In this document: positions 36,218 through 45,148 of the stretch, in pieces
Position numbering within the stretch: the first letter of the stretch is position 1
How the letters are laid out: the number at the start of each line of letters is the position of its first letter
NCBI GenBank assembly: GCA_020249775.1
Contig: JADCFA010000023.1
Location: 1-64,000, forward strand
Source of the DNA: Roseomonas sp.
GTDB taxonomy: Bacteria > Pseudomonadota > Alphaproteobacteria > Acetobacterales > Acetobacteraceae
Direction: 5' to 3'
Length of the DNA stretch: 64,000 nucleotides
Program-made: the position numbers and the translations under genes
Notes under the pieces: generated by a model
What the model saw: the letters and a program-made list of their open reading frames with translations, nothing else
What the model was told of the DNA's origin: nothing
Databases searched by the model: none

Positions 36218-36698
36218 CGGCGTCCCGCCAAGCAGACTTCAGAGACGCCAAAAGAGTTCTCACGGTTTCTTCCCAGCGGTGTGCGCTATTGATATCTAAT
36301 CCATTCAACGAAAATCCATCAGGCGAATTGAATGAAACTTCGATTTCAGGCTTATAATCCGCAACTTCTCGGACTTGTCTAGCTTCCTCGATTAGCCTTT
36401 GGAGCGGCTCAATTGCTCGGAGTCCTCCATCAATCTTATTGACGAGCGTGCCATCCTCGTTCTTCTGAGCCTGTCGCTTGGCGCTCTCAAGCTTCTTTGC
36501 AATTTTACCTTCAAGGATTTCTTTTATCTTACCATGCTTGATGTTGTTTGGGGGAACATTGATTTCAATGAGGGTGGAGCGCACCAATAAAAAACAACCG
36601 TAGTAGTAACGATTGAACGCAGACCTGGCAAAGGCATCGCGCTCTGCCACTGCGTTATGGTGCGCATAGGTTCGTAGGTGATGACCGACAGCGTGCAT
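36210..36698 (-). CDS. HEPN-like protein, first gene of the retron operon
   Basis: 162 aa, mostly helical, with the pattern of small HEPN proteins: a helix RSAFNRYYYGCFLLVRSTL (residues about 25-43), a KHGKIKEIL segment, a long basic coiled region, and ARQVREVADYKPEIEV, where ADY is typical of the last HEPN helix. RTYAHH at residues 9-14 fits the R-x4-H motif of HEPN ribonucleases, but it is N-terminal rather than in the usual C-terminal place, so activity is uncertain. GAGG precedes the ATG, and a stop codon immediately before it fixes the start. Overlaps the next gene by 8 bases, indicating one transcript with the RT. Confidence 0.65.
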   Translation of the reverse strand: MHAVGHHLRTYAHHNAVAERDAFARSAFNRYYYGCFLLVRSTLIEINVPPNNIKHGKIKEILEGKIAKKLESAKRQAQKNEDGTLVNKIDGGLRAIEPLQRLIEEARQVREVADYKPEIEVSFNSPDGFSLNGLDINSAHRWEETVRTLLASLKSAWRDADD

Positions 36699-36797
36699 TC
36701 AACCCCTCAAGCCGGTTCTTGAACAGAGCACCATCTTTTTGCCTGAATTTTTTCAGTCTTTCCAGCATAATTTATAGCAAGCGATTTAATAGTAATT

Positions 36798-37388
36798 CTA
36801 CTTCGCCTGCAAAAACGCCAAGCTCTCCCCCTCCAACATCACCGCCGTCAGCCCCCCGCCAGACCAGGCGGCGGAATCAATGCAAATGCGGTTCTCCCGC
36901 ACCACGGGCATAAACCCCGCCGTATGCCCATGCACCACCACAAACCCATGATCGCGCGGGCTATTCAGAAAATCATGCCGGATGCGCAGCAAATCCTCGC
37001 GCGATTGATCCTCCAGTGCGACCCCCGGGCGAATGCCGGCATGGACGAACAAGTACCCACCTTCCTCATGCCATAGCGACAGATCACGCAGGAAGCGGCG
37101 TTGATGCGGGGCAATCGCCTCGGGCCAGGTCTCACGCGGTTCATCCGGCGCAACCCCCCAGGAATCGAGCGTCGCCCTGCCCCCGCCCCACAGCCAATCC
37201 GCCGCCGCCTCGTCACCCGAGAAATGGCCACGCGTACGCACCGCCCGGCGGAGCTTCGAATTCAAGGCCTCGATCCGCGCGACATCGGTCTGCGCGACGG
37301 AGGCGGCGGAGGCGAAGCCGAGCACCAGCGTGACGCCGAGGGAAAGGGCAGGAAGGAGCGGACGGAACCGGCGTCGCGGTATGGGCAT
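36798..37388 (-). pseudogene. truncated/chimeric metallophosphatase (PPP-type)
   Basis: The C-terminal half is clearly a Ser/Thr-phosphatase-like metallophosphatase: ADWLWGGGRATLDSWGV, YLFVHAGIRPGVALEDQSREDLL, and GFVVVHGHTAGF with the C-terminal histidine motifs. The N-terminal half of the fold (GDIHG, GDYVDRG and GNHE metal-binding blocks, about 70-80 residues) is absent. In its place is an unrelated start MPIPRRRFRPLLPAL..GFASAASVAQ resembling a signal peptide, joined near position 37220. Without the first three motifs the dimetal site cannot form, so a deletion fusing two genes is likely. The neighbouring IS630 remnant and retron island support a rearranged locus. Confidence 0.65.
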
Positions 37389-37572
37389 CTCCACGGACCC
37401 TGGCTGGGCAGGGGGGATAAAGCACCCAATCCGGCATGGCAACGCAGTGATGCGACGAAACAGCTTGGGCTGGCGGGAAATGACGCGAGGGCTACGTAGT
37501 CTGCGGGCGAGTTGCCAAGCCGCCATCATGCACCCGGCGAAATGGTGAGGCTGGCGCGGCCGGGGCACGACC

Positions 37573-38053
37573 ATGACCCATGACTGCAGGCACCACGGCA
37601 GAACGACGCTGTTCGCACCCCTCTATGTGAAGGCGGGCGCGGTCATCAGCCACTGCATGCTCCGCCACCGCGGCGCCGAATTCATCCGCTTCTCTCCGCC
37701 GGTTCGACAAGCAGACCCCGGCCGAACTCGACCGGCACCTGATCCTCGGCAAACATACCGCCCATAAGACCGAGGCCGTGAAGCGGTGGCTCGCCCGCCA
37801 TCCGCGCTGCCATGTCCACTTCACGCCGACCTCCGCCTACTCGATCAACGACGTCGCGGGCATGTTCGCCATCCTGACCGAACGGAGGCTGAGGCGCGGC
37901 GTCTTCCGCTCCGTCATCGAGCTGAAGCAGGCCATCCGTGCCTATCTCGAAGCCTTTAACGCCAAACAGACGCCCTTCCGCTGGACCGCTTCTGCCAACC
38001 CCATCATTGGCAAGCACCAGGGCAGGAAACGCCAGCTTGAAGCACTCCACTAG
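37573..38053 (+). pseudogene. IS630-family transposase remnant, frameshifted
   Basis: Starts with THDCRHHGRTTLFAPLYVKAG, the IS630 DDE block preceding the second aspartate. It shifts frame near 37690, then continues RRFDKQTPAELDRHLILGKH, RWLARHPRCHVHFTPTSA and LTERRLRRGVFRSVIEL to the stop at 38053. The N-terminal third is missing. The position of the family's D-N-x-A-x-H-K aspartate reads GKHTAHK, and the V-E-x-W-F glutamate reads VAGMF, so catalytic residues are lost as well. Dead element in antisense orientation to the neighbouring Bug gene. Confidence 0.8.
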
Positions 38054-38095
38054 CCCAATGCGGCCTCGGCCAGCGCCCGAAGGGCGATGACCAGA

Positions 38096-39079
38096 TCAGC
38101 TATCCACCTTGATGTTATGCGCCTGAATTACCTCACGGAATTCCGCACTGTGGCGCGTCAGGAAGCTGCTGAAATCGGCCGTATTGCGGAAATAGGGCTG
38201 GAAGCCGATCTGCGCGAGCCGCGCCTTCACTTCCGCCGTCGCCAGGGCCTTTTCCGTCTCAGCCGCCAGGCGATCAATGATCGGGCGCGGGGTGGCCGCC
38301 GGCACCATATAGCCGCCGAAAGCGCCGGCATCATAACCCTCAACACCCGGCAGGCGGGCGAGCGGCATGAGATCCGGCTGCAATTCCGTGCCATCCTTCA
38401 GGCTGACGCCAAGCGCCCGCACCGCGCCCTGGCGGAACAGGGCCGAGGTCGCGACCAGGGTTTCAATGGCGAAATCCACCTGACCGGCCGTCACCGCCGT
38501 CAGGCCCGGGCCGCTACCCTGGAAGGGCACATGCACGGCCTGGAGCTTCGCACGCGTCAGGAACATCAACGTAATCAGATGTGCCGCGGCACCAGTGCCG
38601 GACGTCGCATAGGTGTATTTATCAGGCTCCGCACGGACGCGGGCAACGAATTCCGCGGCGTTCTGCGCCGGGAAGTCCTTCCGCACGATCAGCACGTAAG
38701 GGGAAATGCCAATCTGCGCGACCGGCGCGAAATCCCGCTGCACGTCGTAAGGCGTGCGCTGCACGAGCGGCGCGGTGGAGATGGGCCCGGTGGAGGCCGC
38801 CAGCACGGTATAACCATCCGGCGCTGCCTTGGCGACCAGATCGGTGCCGATCATGCCGCCGGCTCCCGCGCGGTTTTCCGGCACAATAGGCTGGCCCCAG
38901 GTTTCGGCGATCCTGGTCGCGGTCACGCGCGCCATCAGGTCTGTCGCCTGGCCAGGCGGCCAGGGGATTACGAGCCGGACCGGGCGGGACGGATAGGCAC
39001 CCTGCGCCTGGACGATGGCGGGTGCGGCGAGCCCGGCGGCAAGGCCGCCGGCACCGAGCAATAGGGAACGACGATCCAT
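38096..39079 (-). CDS. Bug/TctC-family receptor protein
   Basis: 327 aa from ATG 39079, with AGGAGG 11 bases upstream; the earlier ATG at 39112 is less likely. The signal is MDRRSLLLGAGGLAAG...IVQAQ. It carries VRLVIPWPPGQATDLMARVT, VPENRAGAGGMIGTDLVAKA and HVPFQGSGPGLTAVTAGQV. The WPPGQATD and HVPFQGSGP forms are shared with the receptor at 50177-51172 and differ from the other five, marking a second paralogue pair. It is followed by the class III aminotransferase on the same strand, upstream in transcription. Confidence 0.9.
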   Translation of the reverse strand: MDRRSLLLGAGGLAAGLAAPAIVQAQGAYPSRPVRLVIPWPPGQATDLMARVTATRIAETWGQPIVPENRAGAGGMIGTDLVAKAAPDGYTVLAASTGPISTAPLVQRTPYDVQRDFAPVAQIGISPYVLIVRKDFPAQNAAEFVARVRAEPDKYTYATSGTGAAAHLITLMFLTRAKLQAVHVPFQGSGPGLTAVTAGQVDFAIETLVATSALFRQGAVRALGVSLKDGTELQPDLMPLARLPGVEGYDAGAFGGYMVPAATPRPIIDRLAAETEKALATAEVKARLAQIGFQPYFRNTADFSSFLTRHSAEFREVIQAHNIKVDS

Positions 39080-39202
39080 GATGGGCGAAGCCTCCTGGTT
39101 TGGAAGGGACATCCCCGGCTGAATGAGGCTCCCTATGGCGCGCTAACTGGATCACAAAAGTGTAAAAAACAAGTGCTGCCCAAGAAATCGGCAGTTTTCC
39201 CC

Positions 39203-40498
39203 TCAGGCCGCCTTGGCCGGCAGGGATTTCATGGCGGCGCGGAAGGCATCCAGGGTTTGCGCCACATCGGCGGCGCTATGGGCCAAAGACATATAGAATT
39301 TGCTTTCGCCCTTCAGAATGCCCCGCCCGCGCAGCACGCCATTCACATGCTTCTGCATCACCGCATCCTGGCGGATCACGCTGCGGTAATCCCGGATATC
39401 GCCGCTGGCATAGACCACATCGAACAAGGGCGGCTCACCCACCACCTGGGCCGGGATGCCGGCTTCATGGATCAGGTCGGTCAGGCCCTCCATCAGGCTG
39501 CTACCCGTCGCGAAAATCTGCTCATAGGCACCGGGTTCGCGCAGCACTGCCATGGTGGCAAGCCCCGCGACCGAGGCCACAGGATTGCCCGACAGCGTCC
39601 CGATTTGCGTGAGGAAGCGATCTTCCCCCACCGCCGCCTTGTCGAATTGCGCCATGATATCGGCGCGCCCACCAAGGGCCGCCAGCGGAAAGCCGCCGCC
39701 GATGATCTTGCCCATGGTGCAGATATCGGGCGTCACGCCGTAATACTCCTGCGCGCCGCCATAGGCGAAGCGAAAGCCAGTCACGACCTCATCAAAAATC
39801 AGCGGAATGCGAAGCCGCGCGGTGACTTCCCGGATCGCTTGCAGGAAGCCGGGCTTGGGCGGGATCAGGCGCTGGAAGGGCTCCAGGATCACGCCGCCAA
39901 TCTCATCATGGCGCGCTTCAATCAGCCGCACCGCCGCTTCCGTGTCATTGAAGGGGGCGACCAGCACCTCGGCCCGCACACTATCCGGGATGCCCGGCGT
40001 ATCCGGCACGGCTTCCGGGAAATTCGCGAGCTTCTTGGGGGCGAGGCTCATCAGCCCCCAATCGCTCATGCCGTGGTAGCCGCCTTCGAATTTCACGATC
40101 TTCGGGCGCTGGCGATAGGCGCGCGCAAGGCGCATGGCGTAAAGATCAGCCTCGGAGCCTGAGGAGACAAAGCGCACCTGCTCCACACAGGGCATCGCAT
40201 CGACAATGGCAGCGGCCAGGCGAATGCCATGTTCATTATTGGCGAAGAAAGTGGTGCCTTTCGGCACCTGCGCCAGCACCGCTTCCGTCACCTTCGGGTG
40301 GTTATGGCCGATATACATGGGGCCGCTGCCGAGCAGATAATCAATATATTCGCGCCCAGACACATCCCAAACATGCGCGCCGCGGCCTTCGCGCAAAATG
40401 ATCTCGGCCGGGAAATTGCCGAAATGCCCGCCGGGCAGCACGCGCTTGGCAAGGGCGAGCAATTCCTGTTCTTCGGCGGAGGGCGGGATGCTGGTCAT
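39203..40498 (-). CDS. class III aminotransferase (glutamate-1-semialdehyde aminomutase-like)
   Basis: 431 aa from ATG 40498. PLP fold type I: GSEADLYAMRLARAY, FEGGYHGMSDW, EPFQRLIPPKPGFL, FDEVVTGFRFAYGGAQEYYGV (aspartate that contacts the pyridine ring) and MGKIIGGGFPLAALGGR with the Schiff-base lysine. The layout is close to HemL, but the LSGNPVASVAGLATM and YIGHNHPKV contexts also fit the catabolic aminotransferases that sit next to Bug receptors. Assignment as the heme-pathway HemL is not supported by context; a role in catabolism of an amino acid imported by the adjacent receptor is inferred. Confidence 0.87.
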   Translation of the reverse strand: MTSIPPSAEEQELLALAKRVLPGGHFGNFPAEIILREGRGAHVWDVSGREYIDYLLGSGPMYIGHNHPKVTEAVLAQVPKGTTFFANNEHGIRLAAAIVDAMPCVEQVRFVSSGSEADLYAMRLARAYRQRPKIVKFEGGYHGMSDWGLMSLAPKKLANFPEAVPDTPGIPDSVRAEVLVAPFNDTEAAVRLIEARHDEIGGVILEPFQRLIPPKPGFLQAIREVTARLRIPLIFDEVVTGFRFAYGGAQEYYGVTPDICTMGKIIGGGFPLAALGGRADIMAQFDKAAVGEDRFLTQIGTLSGNPVASVAGLATMAVLREPGAYEQIFATGSSLMEGLTDLIHEAGIPAQVVGEPPLFDVVYASGDIRDYRSVIRQDAVMQKHVNGVLRGRGILKGESKFYMSLAHSAADVAQTLDAFRAAMKSLPAKAA

Positions 40499-40740
40499 GG
40501 CGCGGGCTTCCTCAAGCGGTGTTTTGCCGACTATAGGCTGCGGTTTTCCGGGATGGGAAGCAGTGAAACTACGCAAATTTGGTGGCCGATCTCCCGCCGC
40601 GAAAGACAGGTCTGGTGCATCTGCCCGGCCTGCGCCATCATCAGCCTCAGTCAGGAAAAAAAGTCTGGCAGCGCCTTGGGGGTGTGCGATCCACTACGCG
40701 AATGCATGTCTTCATCAATGCTGTGCCAGGGGAGGATGTC

Positions 40741-41697
40741 ATGAAAATGCACCGTCGCAGTCTTCTGGCCTCAGCCGGTGCGCTGCTTGCAGCGCCCGCC
40801 TTGGCTCAGCCGCGCTGGCCTGATCGGCCGATTGAAATCATTGTCGGCTTCGTCGCCGGTGGCGGCACCGATCTTGATGCGCGGAGCTATGCGGCGGCGC
40901 TCGAAAAACGCATTGGCGGTTCGGTGGTGGTGGTGAACCGCCCCGGCGCGGGCGGAGAGGTCGCCTTGGCAGCGGTGGCGCGGGCCCGTCCGGATGGGCA
41001 TACCATCGGCACCACCAATATGCCCGGGCTGCTCACCATCCCGATCGAAAGGACGGCACAATTCAAGCTCGATGATTTCGTGGGCATCGGCAATCTGGTG
41101 ACCGATCCCTCTGCCATCACGGTGCATGAAGACAGCCCTTATCGGACGCTGGCTGACCTGCTGGCGGCGGCACGGGCGCGGCCAGAGACCATCACCTACG
41201 CCTCACCTGGCGTTGGCACGGATGATCATTTGCAATTGGTGCTGCTGCAAGCGGCGACCGGGACGCGCTTTACCCATGTGGTCTATCAGGGCGACCCACA
41301 ATTGCGCGCGGCGGTGCTCGGCAAGCAGGTGGATAGTATGGGGCTCAATCTTGGCCCCGTGACAGCAAGCCCGGAAAAGCTTCGCGTATTGTCGCAGGGC
41401 GGGGCCACGCGCAGCCGCTTTCGGTCAGATGTGCCGACCCTGATCGAATTGGGCTTTCCGGTACAGATGGCCTCCGAACGGGGTTTGGTCATGCCGGCGG
41501 GCACGCCGCCCGCCATTGTGCAGCGCCTGCGTGAAGCGACAGCCGATATCGCGAAGGACCCGGAATTCGTGAAAATCCTGGAAGGCCGCTTCACGGAGCC
41601 GGCCTATGAGCCGGGCGATGCATGGTTTGAACGCCTGCGCCGACAGGAAGCGGAATATCGCCGACTGTGGCAGACCACGCCCTGGTCGCAAAGATAA
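40741..41697 (+). CDS. Bug/TctC-family receptor protein
   Basis: 318 aa from ATG 40741, preceded by GGGGAGG. The signal is MKMHRRSLLASAGALLAAPALAQ. Blocks: IEIIVGFVAGGGTDLDARSYA (a divergent VAGGG form in place of PPGG), VVVNRPGAGGEVALAAV, HVVYQGDPQLRAAVLGKQV, and a C-terminal EFVKILEGRFTEPAY. The QGDP second-lobe motif differs from the usual RGGGP, so the ligand probably differs too. Divergent from the aminotransferase gene, with 242 bases between the starts. Confidence 0.87.
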   Translation: MKMHRRSLLASAGALLAAPALAQPRWPDRPIEIIVGFVAGGGTDLDARSYAAALEKRIGGSVVVVNRPGAGGEVALAAVARARPDGHTIGTTNMPGLLTIPIERTAQFKLDDFVGIGNLVTDPSAITVHEDSPYRTLADLLAAARARPETITYASPGVGTDDHLQLVLLQAATGTRFTHVVYQGDPQLRAAVLGKQVDSMGLNLGPVTASPEKLRVLSQGGATRSRFRSDVPTLIELGFPVQMASERGLVMPAGTPPAIVQRLREATADIAKDPEFVKILEGRFTEPAYEPGDAWFERLRRQEAEYRRLWQTTPWSQR

Positions 41698-41735
41698 GCT
41701 GCTCCGGGCGCCTTGATTGACCGGGCCAAGCCGGA

Positions 41736-43013
41736 ATGCCATGGCGGGGCGTGATCCCTGAACCGCCCCGCCCGTTCGGCAAGCGCCATTTCCTGTTTCT
41801 GCAAGGCCCGATATCGCCCTTCTTTCCCCGGGTCGCTGCGGGGCTTCAGGCGCTTGGCCATCAGGTGCATCGCGTCAATCTGCATCTGGGCGATCGCGTC
41901 TTCTGGGGCGCCACGGGCAGTGTTGATTTCACCGGACGGTCGGATGAATGGCCTGATTGGATTGCGGATTTCCTGACGCGCCACGCCATCACCGATGTGT
42001 TGCTCATCGGCGAACAGCGCCCCTATCACCGCATTGCCATAGCGGCCGCCAAGGCGCGCGGCATTGCGGTAATTGTCACCGATTACGGCTATCTGCGCCC
42101 GGATTGGATCACGCTGGAACGCGATGGCATGGGCGGCAATAGTCTTTTCCCACGCGATCCGGCGGAAATTCGCCGCCTGGCGCAAGGTCTCTCATTGCCT
42201 GACCTGAAGCCGCTTTACAGTGACCATTTCGCGACCATGGCGCTGCGCGATGTTTGCTACCACGCACTGGCGCAATGGCCCTTCCCGTTCCGCCATTATC
42301 AGCGCCACCAATTGCTGCATCCCTTCCTGGTCTATGCCGGGCTCGCACGGCGGCTGTTGTTTCGCAGGCTGGAAGATCGCCGTTCTGCCACGGTGTTTGA
42401 GGGGCTGAAGACGCGCGGCAATCCCTTCTGGATCTTCGTCATGCAGTTGGAAACGGATTTCGCCATCCGTGCCTATTCGCCCTTTGCCGATATGGATGCG
42501 CCGCTTGGTCAGGTCATGGCGTCCTTCGCGGCGCATGCGCCGGATAAGGCAGAGTTGCTGATAAAGCTCCATCCGCTCGATCCTTGCTGGAAGCCCTGGT
42601 CAGCGCGCATAGCGGCCATGGCGCGGGCAGCGGGTATTGCTGGGCGGGTGCATATCATGCCACGCGGGCGACTGCCCGATTTGCTGGCGGCATCCAGCGG
42701 CTTGCTTGCGGTGAACAGCACCGCGGCCACCTCTGCCCTGGTCCTGGGCAAGCCGGTAAAGCTGCTGGGCCAGGCGGTCTATAATGTGCCGGGCCTGAGC
42801 TTTCAGGGAAGCTTGGATGCCTTCTGGACCGAAGGAGCGCCGCCCGACCCGGCCTTGCTGGAGGCATTCCTGACCTTGCTTTGCGCTGCCCATATGGTGC
42901 GCGGCGCCTTTCATCAGGATTCTGGCCTTGCGGCGGCGGTGGTGGGTGCGGTGGCGCGGCTGGATCAGGGCCGCATCAACGCCGCCGCAGAAGCCGCGCC
43001 GCCTGACGCCTGA
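41736..43013 (+). CDS. capsule polysaccharide biosynthesis/export protein, KpsS-like
   Basis: 425 aa of the Capsule_synth family (KpsS/LipB). Seen: FLFLQGPISPFFPRVAAGLQALGHQVHRVNLHLGD, DVLLIGEQRPYHRIAI, VTDYGYLRPDWITLERDGMGGNS (the acidic active-site-like patch of KpsS) and HIMPRGRLPDLLAASSGLLAVNSTA, the C-terminal acceptor-binding block. KpsS-type enzymes add the first Kdo to the lipid anchor of group 2 capsules at the inner membrane. A GTG at 41751 is an alternative start. It converges with the kpsC-like gene and overlaps it by 38 bases at the 3' ends. Confidence 0.88.
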   Translation: MPWRGVIPEPPRPFGKRHFLFLQGPISPFFPRVAAGLQALGHQVHRVNLHLGDRVFWGATGSVDFTGRSDEWPDWIADFLTRHAITDVLLIGEQRPYHRIAIAAAKARGIAVIVTDYGYLRPDWITLERDGMGGNSLFPRDPAEIRRLAQGLSLPDLKPLYSDHFATMALRDVCYHALAQWPFPFRHYQRHQLLHPFLVYAGLARRLLFRRLEDRRSATVFEGLKTRGNPFWIFVMQLETDFAIRAYSPFADMDAPLGQVMASFAAHAPDKAELLIKLHPLDPCWKPWSARIAAMARAAGIAGRVHIMPRGRLPDLLAASSGLLAVNSTAATSALVLGKPVKLLGQAVYNVPGLSFQGSLDAFWTEGAPPDPALLEAFLTLLCAAHMVRGAFHQDSGLAAAVVGAVARLDQGRINAAAEAAPPDA

Positions 43014-44844
43014 CCCAACCCTGCGCAGCACGCCAGCGCCACCCAGGCGCAAGCGGCCAATATTCCGGCGTGGCAAGCCGTTCCAAAAACACCTCAACCG
43101 GGCATGGCAAATGCGTCACCGGGTCAATATAGCGCGGATAAAGGATCAGGGCGCCGGCAATCAGGCTCTCCAGATCAAGGCGCCGCTGGCGGCGCGCGAC
43201 CGGAAAGGCAGGTCCGCGATCATCCGTCAGGCCCCAGCCGGCATAAAATGGCTGCCCCCAAAGCGTGACCGGCAGGCCACGCAGCAAAGCCTCAAACCCC
43301 GTGAGCGAGGTCAGGCAATGCACCGCATCCACCTCTGCGAGCAGCCCGGCCATCGGCGCTTGCACCGCGACATGATCAGCCAAGTGCGCCAAGTCCTTCG
43401 TGGTGATGCGGCCACGGCGAAACCCGGCCTCCACATCCGGATGCGGCTTATAGATCAGAAAGGCGTCCGGCGCCGCGGCGCGCACGGCACGCAGCAAGGC
43501 AAGATTGGTCATGCCACCACCGCCCTTGAGGACCGAGGCATCATCCTCCACCTGGCCCGGCACCAGGATGCGCTGCTTGCCAGGCGGCGCGGCGATGACG
43601 GGTGCTGCGCCGGTGAGGTTATACTTCGTCAGGCCCTGGGCGATGATGGCTTGGCGCAAGGCGGCGGCGCGGGCGCGGAGCGCCCCAGGGAATTCAGCGC
43701 GATTGAGCAGATTTTCGAGATCGGATGGCTGGGCCGGGTCGTAATGCGGCCCCTGATGGTCCAGCACGAAGGAACCGCCGGGGCGGAAGGCAGCGCCAAT
43801 GCCGGCTGAGCGGAGAAAACCGTCTTCCAGGAAAACCAGAGGCACCTTGGCAGCCTTGGCGCTTGCTGTAAGGGCGGGCTTTGACCGCGCCGCCCAGACC
43901 AGCGCCGCGCCGCCACGAGCCTTTGCCGTGTCGATGGCTTGCTTCGCCCCGCGGGAGAATTCAGGGGCAGGGCCGGCGGAGGCGAGCAGCGCGCCGACCC
44001 TGGCCCGCTTCCAGCCCTGCACGCCATGGCAGGCGGCAATGCGCCGGTTTTCCGCTTCATGCCGCCGCCAAAGCGTGAGCAGATCAAGTGCCTCTTCAAG
44101 CCTGCAAGGGGCGCGGCGGAAGGGATCGGCAGCGCGGGTCGCGGCGATCAGCCGGGCATAGACATCGGCGGGATCGGCCCCGGCCAGGGGGCCATTGCCC
44201 AAGGCGACACCGGCGGCCAGCGCCAGCAGCGCCAAGGGGCGGGAAGCGCCATGGAGGATTGCCGCGCCATCCAGCAGGCTCCAAGGGTCGCAGGGCGCTT
44301 CGCTATCCGGCCAAAGCGGGGCGCAATCCGGCGCGGCAAAGGGGTCGCGAAAGCAGCGGATCGGTAGGCCAGCGGCCCGGGCCGCGTCGCGCGCGTGCTC
44401 GGCGGCGCTGCGCTGGGCCGGGTCGCAGGGGTCGAGCAGGATCGCCGTGCCATGCGGGGCAAGGTCCAGCGCGGCGCCGCCAGGGTCAGGCAAGCCGGAA
44501 GGGCCGCCAAGCCGGGCCGCGACCAGGCGCGCCAAGATCCCGGGTGTGGCAGCGCGCGCTTCTTCGGGCGCGGGGGAGGCAAGGGCGGCGGCGATGGGAT
44601 CTGGGGCCGGCGCGGCAATCAGCGCCACCAGGGGCGTTTGTGGGCCAAGGCGGATGCTGCCCCAGGGGCCGGGGGTGAAGCGGATCAAGGGGTCAGCGCC
44701 GGGCGGTGCTTGCGCCCCAAACGGCAAGGCCATCGGCACGCCGGGCGACCAGGGCATGATTAGGCATTCCGGCCAAAAGGCAGCAAAATGCGGCGCCGCT
44801 GCCAGCATTTCGGGCGGCAGGGCGAGGGCAGGGGGGGGATTCAC
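42976..44844 (-). CDS. capsule biosynthesis protein, KpsC-like Kdo transferase
   Basis: 622 aa from GTG 44844 with an AAAAGG site; the frame extends to GTG 44907. The C-terminal half (about residues 310-622) is a full KpsC domain: VFLEDGFLRSAGIG, ILVPGQVEDDASVLKGG, LIYKPHPDVEAGF, HCLTSLTGFEALLRGLPVTLWGQPFYAGWGL and a YPRYIDPVTHLPC end. The N-terminal half keeps only fragments of the first tandem domain and lacks the VPGQ and KPHP blocks, so one of the two transferase sites is degenerate. It extends the beta-Kdo linker of group 2-type capsule anchors. Confidence 0.87.
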   Translation of the reverse strand: MNPPPALALPPEMLAAAPHFAAFWPECLIMPWSPGVPMALPFGAQAPPGADPLIRFTPGPWGSIRLGPQTPLVALIAAPAPDPIAAALASPAPEEARAATPGILARLVAARLGGPSGLPDPGGAALDLAPHGTAILLDPCDPAQRSAAEHARDAARAAGLPIRCFRDPFAAPDCAPLWPDSEAPCDPWSLLDGAAILHGASRPLALLALAAGVALGNGPLAGADPADVYARLIAATRAADPFRRAPCRLEEALDLLTLWRRHEAENRRIAACHGVQGWKRARVGALLASAGPAPEFSRGAKQAIDTAKARGGAALVWAARSKPALTASAKAAKVPLVFLEDGFLRSAGIGAAFRPGGSFVLDHQGPHYDPAQPSDLENLLNRAEFPGALRARAAALRQAIIAQGLTKYNLTGAAPVIAAPPGKQRILVPGQVEDDASVLKGGGGMTNLALLRAVRAAAPDAFLIYKPHPDVEAGFRRGRITTKDLAHLADHVAVQAPMAGLLAEVDAVHCLTSLTGFEALLRGLPVTLWGQPFYAGWGLTDDRGPAFPVARRQRRLDLESLIAGALILYPRYIDPVTHLPCPVEVFLERLATPEYWPLAPGWRWRAAQGWVRRQAARLLRRR

Positions 44845-45148
44845 GCGCCTTTTCTGGCCATGAGGCGCTGGTGGGGATTGTAGGGCTTGCCCCAAGGGGG
44901 CGACCACCGGGATTTACGCCCAGAGGTCACCGTAATGACCGAGAGGCGGACACGCGCCAATACATTGCACCCAAGGGTCGGGGCCAGAAGCACAGGCATA
45001 GTTTTTCCCGTGACATTTTGTATTTCGGGGCTCCGCTAAAAAGATGTTCAGGCGATTCAATTTGCCTTAGACATTTGGGCGCTATTGTTCAACCACCGCT
45101 CGTATCTTCGCGCGGCGAAGGCTAGCTGGTTCCAGGAGGAAAGCTTTG

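Noticed and set aside
39173-40162. 329-codon plus-strand frame opposite the aminotransferase
   Set aside because: Mirror frame produced by GC-rich codon bias; the minus-strand protein has clear PLP motifs.
40579-40740. Longer N-terminus for the Bug receptor at 40741
   Set aside because: The extension is not signal-like, and the strong GGGGAGG site sits just before ATG 40741.
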